From positions 4,161,491 through 4,225,490 of the forward strand of contig NC_020541.1 in the NCBI RefSeq assembly GCF_000230695.2: a stretch of DNA of 64,000 bases, written 5' to 3'. Below, in pieces: positions 63,823 to 64,000 of the stretch. The notes under the pieces are model-generated. The model saw only the letters and a program-made list of their open reading frames with translations, searched no databases and was not told where the DNA came from. The translations under genes and the position numbers were made by a program. The DNA is from Rhodanobacter denitrificans (GTDB lineage Bacteria > Pseudomonadota > Gammaproteobacteria > Xanthomonadales > Rhodanobacteraceae). Numbering within the stretch: position 1 is the first letter of the stretch; each line of letters opens with the position of its first letter.

Positions 63823-63836
63823 GACGCTCGTGCCGA

Positions 63837-63971
63837 TTACGGGATCAGGCGCTTGCGGCCCTTGGCGCGACGGGCGTTGAGGACTTTGCGGCCGTCGGCG
63901 GTGGCCATACGGGCACGGAAACCGTGCGTGCGTGCGCGCTTGAGCTTGCTGGGCTGGAAGGTCCGCTTCAT
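63837..63971 (-). CDS. rpmH: 50S ribosomal protein L34
   Basis: 44 residues from ATG 63971 to TAA at 63837-63839: [20 protein letters not shown] and then [24 protein letters not shown] in the standard form. Highly basic, as expected for this large-subunit protein. GGAG-like GGAGCAACCC precedes the start. It begins the rpmH-rnpA-yidC run that points away from dnaA/oriC. Confidence 0.97.
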   Translation of the reverse strand: MKRTFQPSKLKRARTHGFRARMATADGRKVLNARRAKGRKRLIP

Positions 63972-63989
63972 GGGTTGCTCCGAAGGGAA

Positions 63990-63998
63990 TGTGGATAA
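63990..63998 (-). promoter_or_regulatory. DnaA box at the right edge
   Basis: TGTGGATAA is the complement of the perfect DnaA box TTATCCACA and lies 18 bp upstream of rpmH. Together with rpmH-rnpA it marks the left border of the dnaA/oriC region. Confidence 0.8.
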
Positions 63999-64000
63999 AA

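Overview
The window is GC-rich bacterial chromosome whose gene order and family content point to a gammaproteobacterium of the order Xanthomonadales, probably Rhodanobacteraceae (Rhodanobacter/Dyella-like). This rests on family recognition and synteny, not on a database search. The right edge carries rpmH, rnpA, yidC and mnmE and ends in a DnaA box, so oriC/dnaA should lie just beyond position 64000. parAB lies about 41 kb away, as expected for an origin-proximal region.

Layout. (1) 1-3550: an accessory island. A partial IS1182-family transposase is followed by three small promoterless gene cassettes of integron type, each ended by a 59-be/attC-like site. In the two complete attC sites a 158-bp element with perfect 15-bp terminal inverted repeats interrupts the 3' core after GTT. 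An IS701-family element has removed most of the third attC. No integron integrase is in view. (2) 3551-5071: a gene-poor stretch, then a cupin and a GNAT acetyltransferase. (3) 5263-13948: a tightly packed central-carbon operon, zwf - HAD hydrolase - transaldolase - pgi - phosphoglucomutase - transketolase. (4) 14012-22746: housekeeping and single genes (BI-1 family, hemC, DUF481 outer-membrane protein, WYL regulator, patatin, DUF488, family-2 glycosyltransferase, parB, parA). (5) 22824-35659: a glycan-utilisation region consisting of a MalK-type ATPase, GH1 beta-glucosidase, LacI regulator, TonB-dependent receptor, a GH144/glycoamylase-like hydrolase, a solute-binding lipoprotein and two permeases, interrupted by rsmG and a short SPFH protein. 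LacI-type operator sequences lie upstream of the GH1 gene, upstream of lacI, and inside the receptor gene. Together these suggest import and hydrolysis of a beta-glucan, possibly beta-1,2-glucan. (6) 35701-45809: pirin, DUF4336, YecA/UPF0149, xthA, cold-shock protein, oligopeptidase A, gamma-carbonic anhydrase, aroE, a RimK-like ATP-grasp ligase and small unknowns.

(7) 46770-51735: the most striking region, a translationally coupled mevalonate operon. It encodes diphosphomevalonate decarboxylase, phosphomevalonate kinase, one polypeptide that fuses class II HMG-CoA reductase to mevalonate kinase, and a type I IPP isomerase. A 28-bp near-perfect palindrome lies about 180 bp upstream. HMG-CoA synthase is not in the window. 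Most relatives use the MEP pathway, so this is an unusual route to IPP and DMAPP. (8) 52402-64000: lptM-dapF-DUF484-xerC, a family-9 glycosyltransferase, hslVU behind a sigma-32-like promoter, ribokinase, mnmE, yidC, rnpA and rpmH.

Short REP-like palindromes of the form AGGAGC(C/G)CGC...GCG(G/C)GC are scattered between genes throughout.
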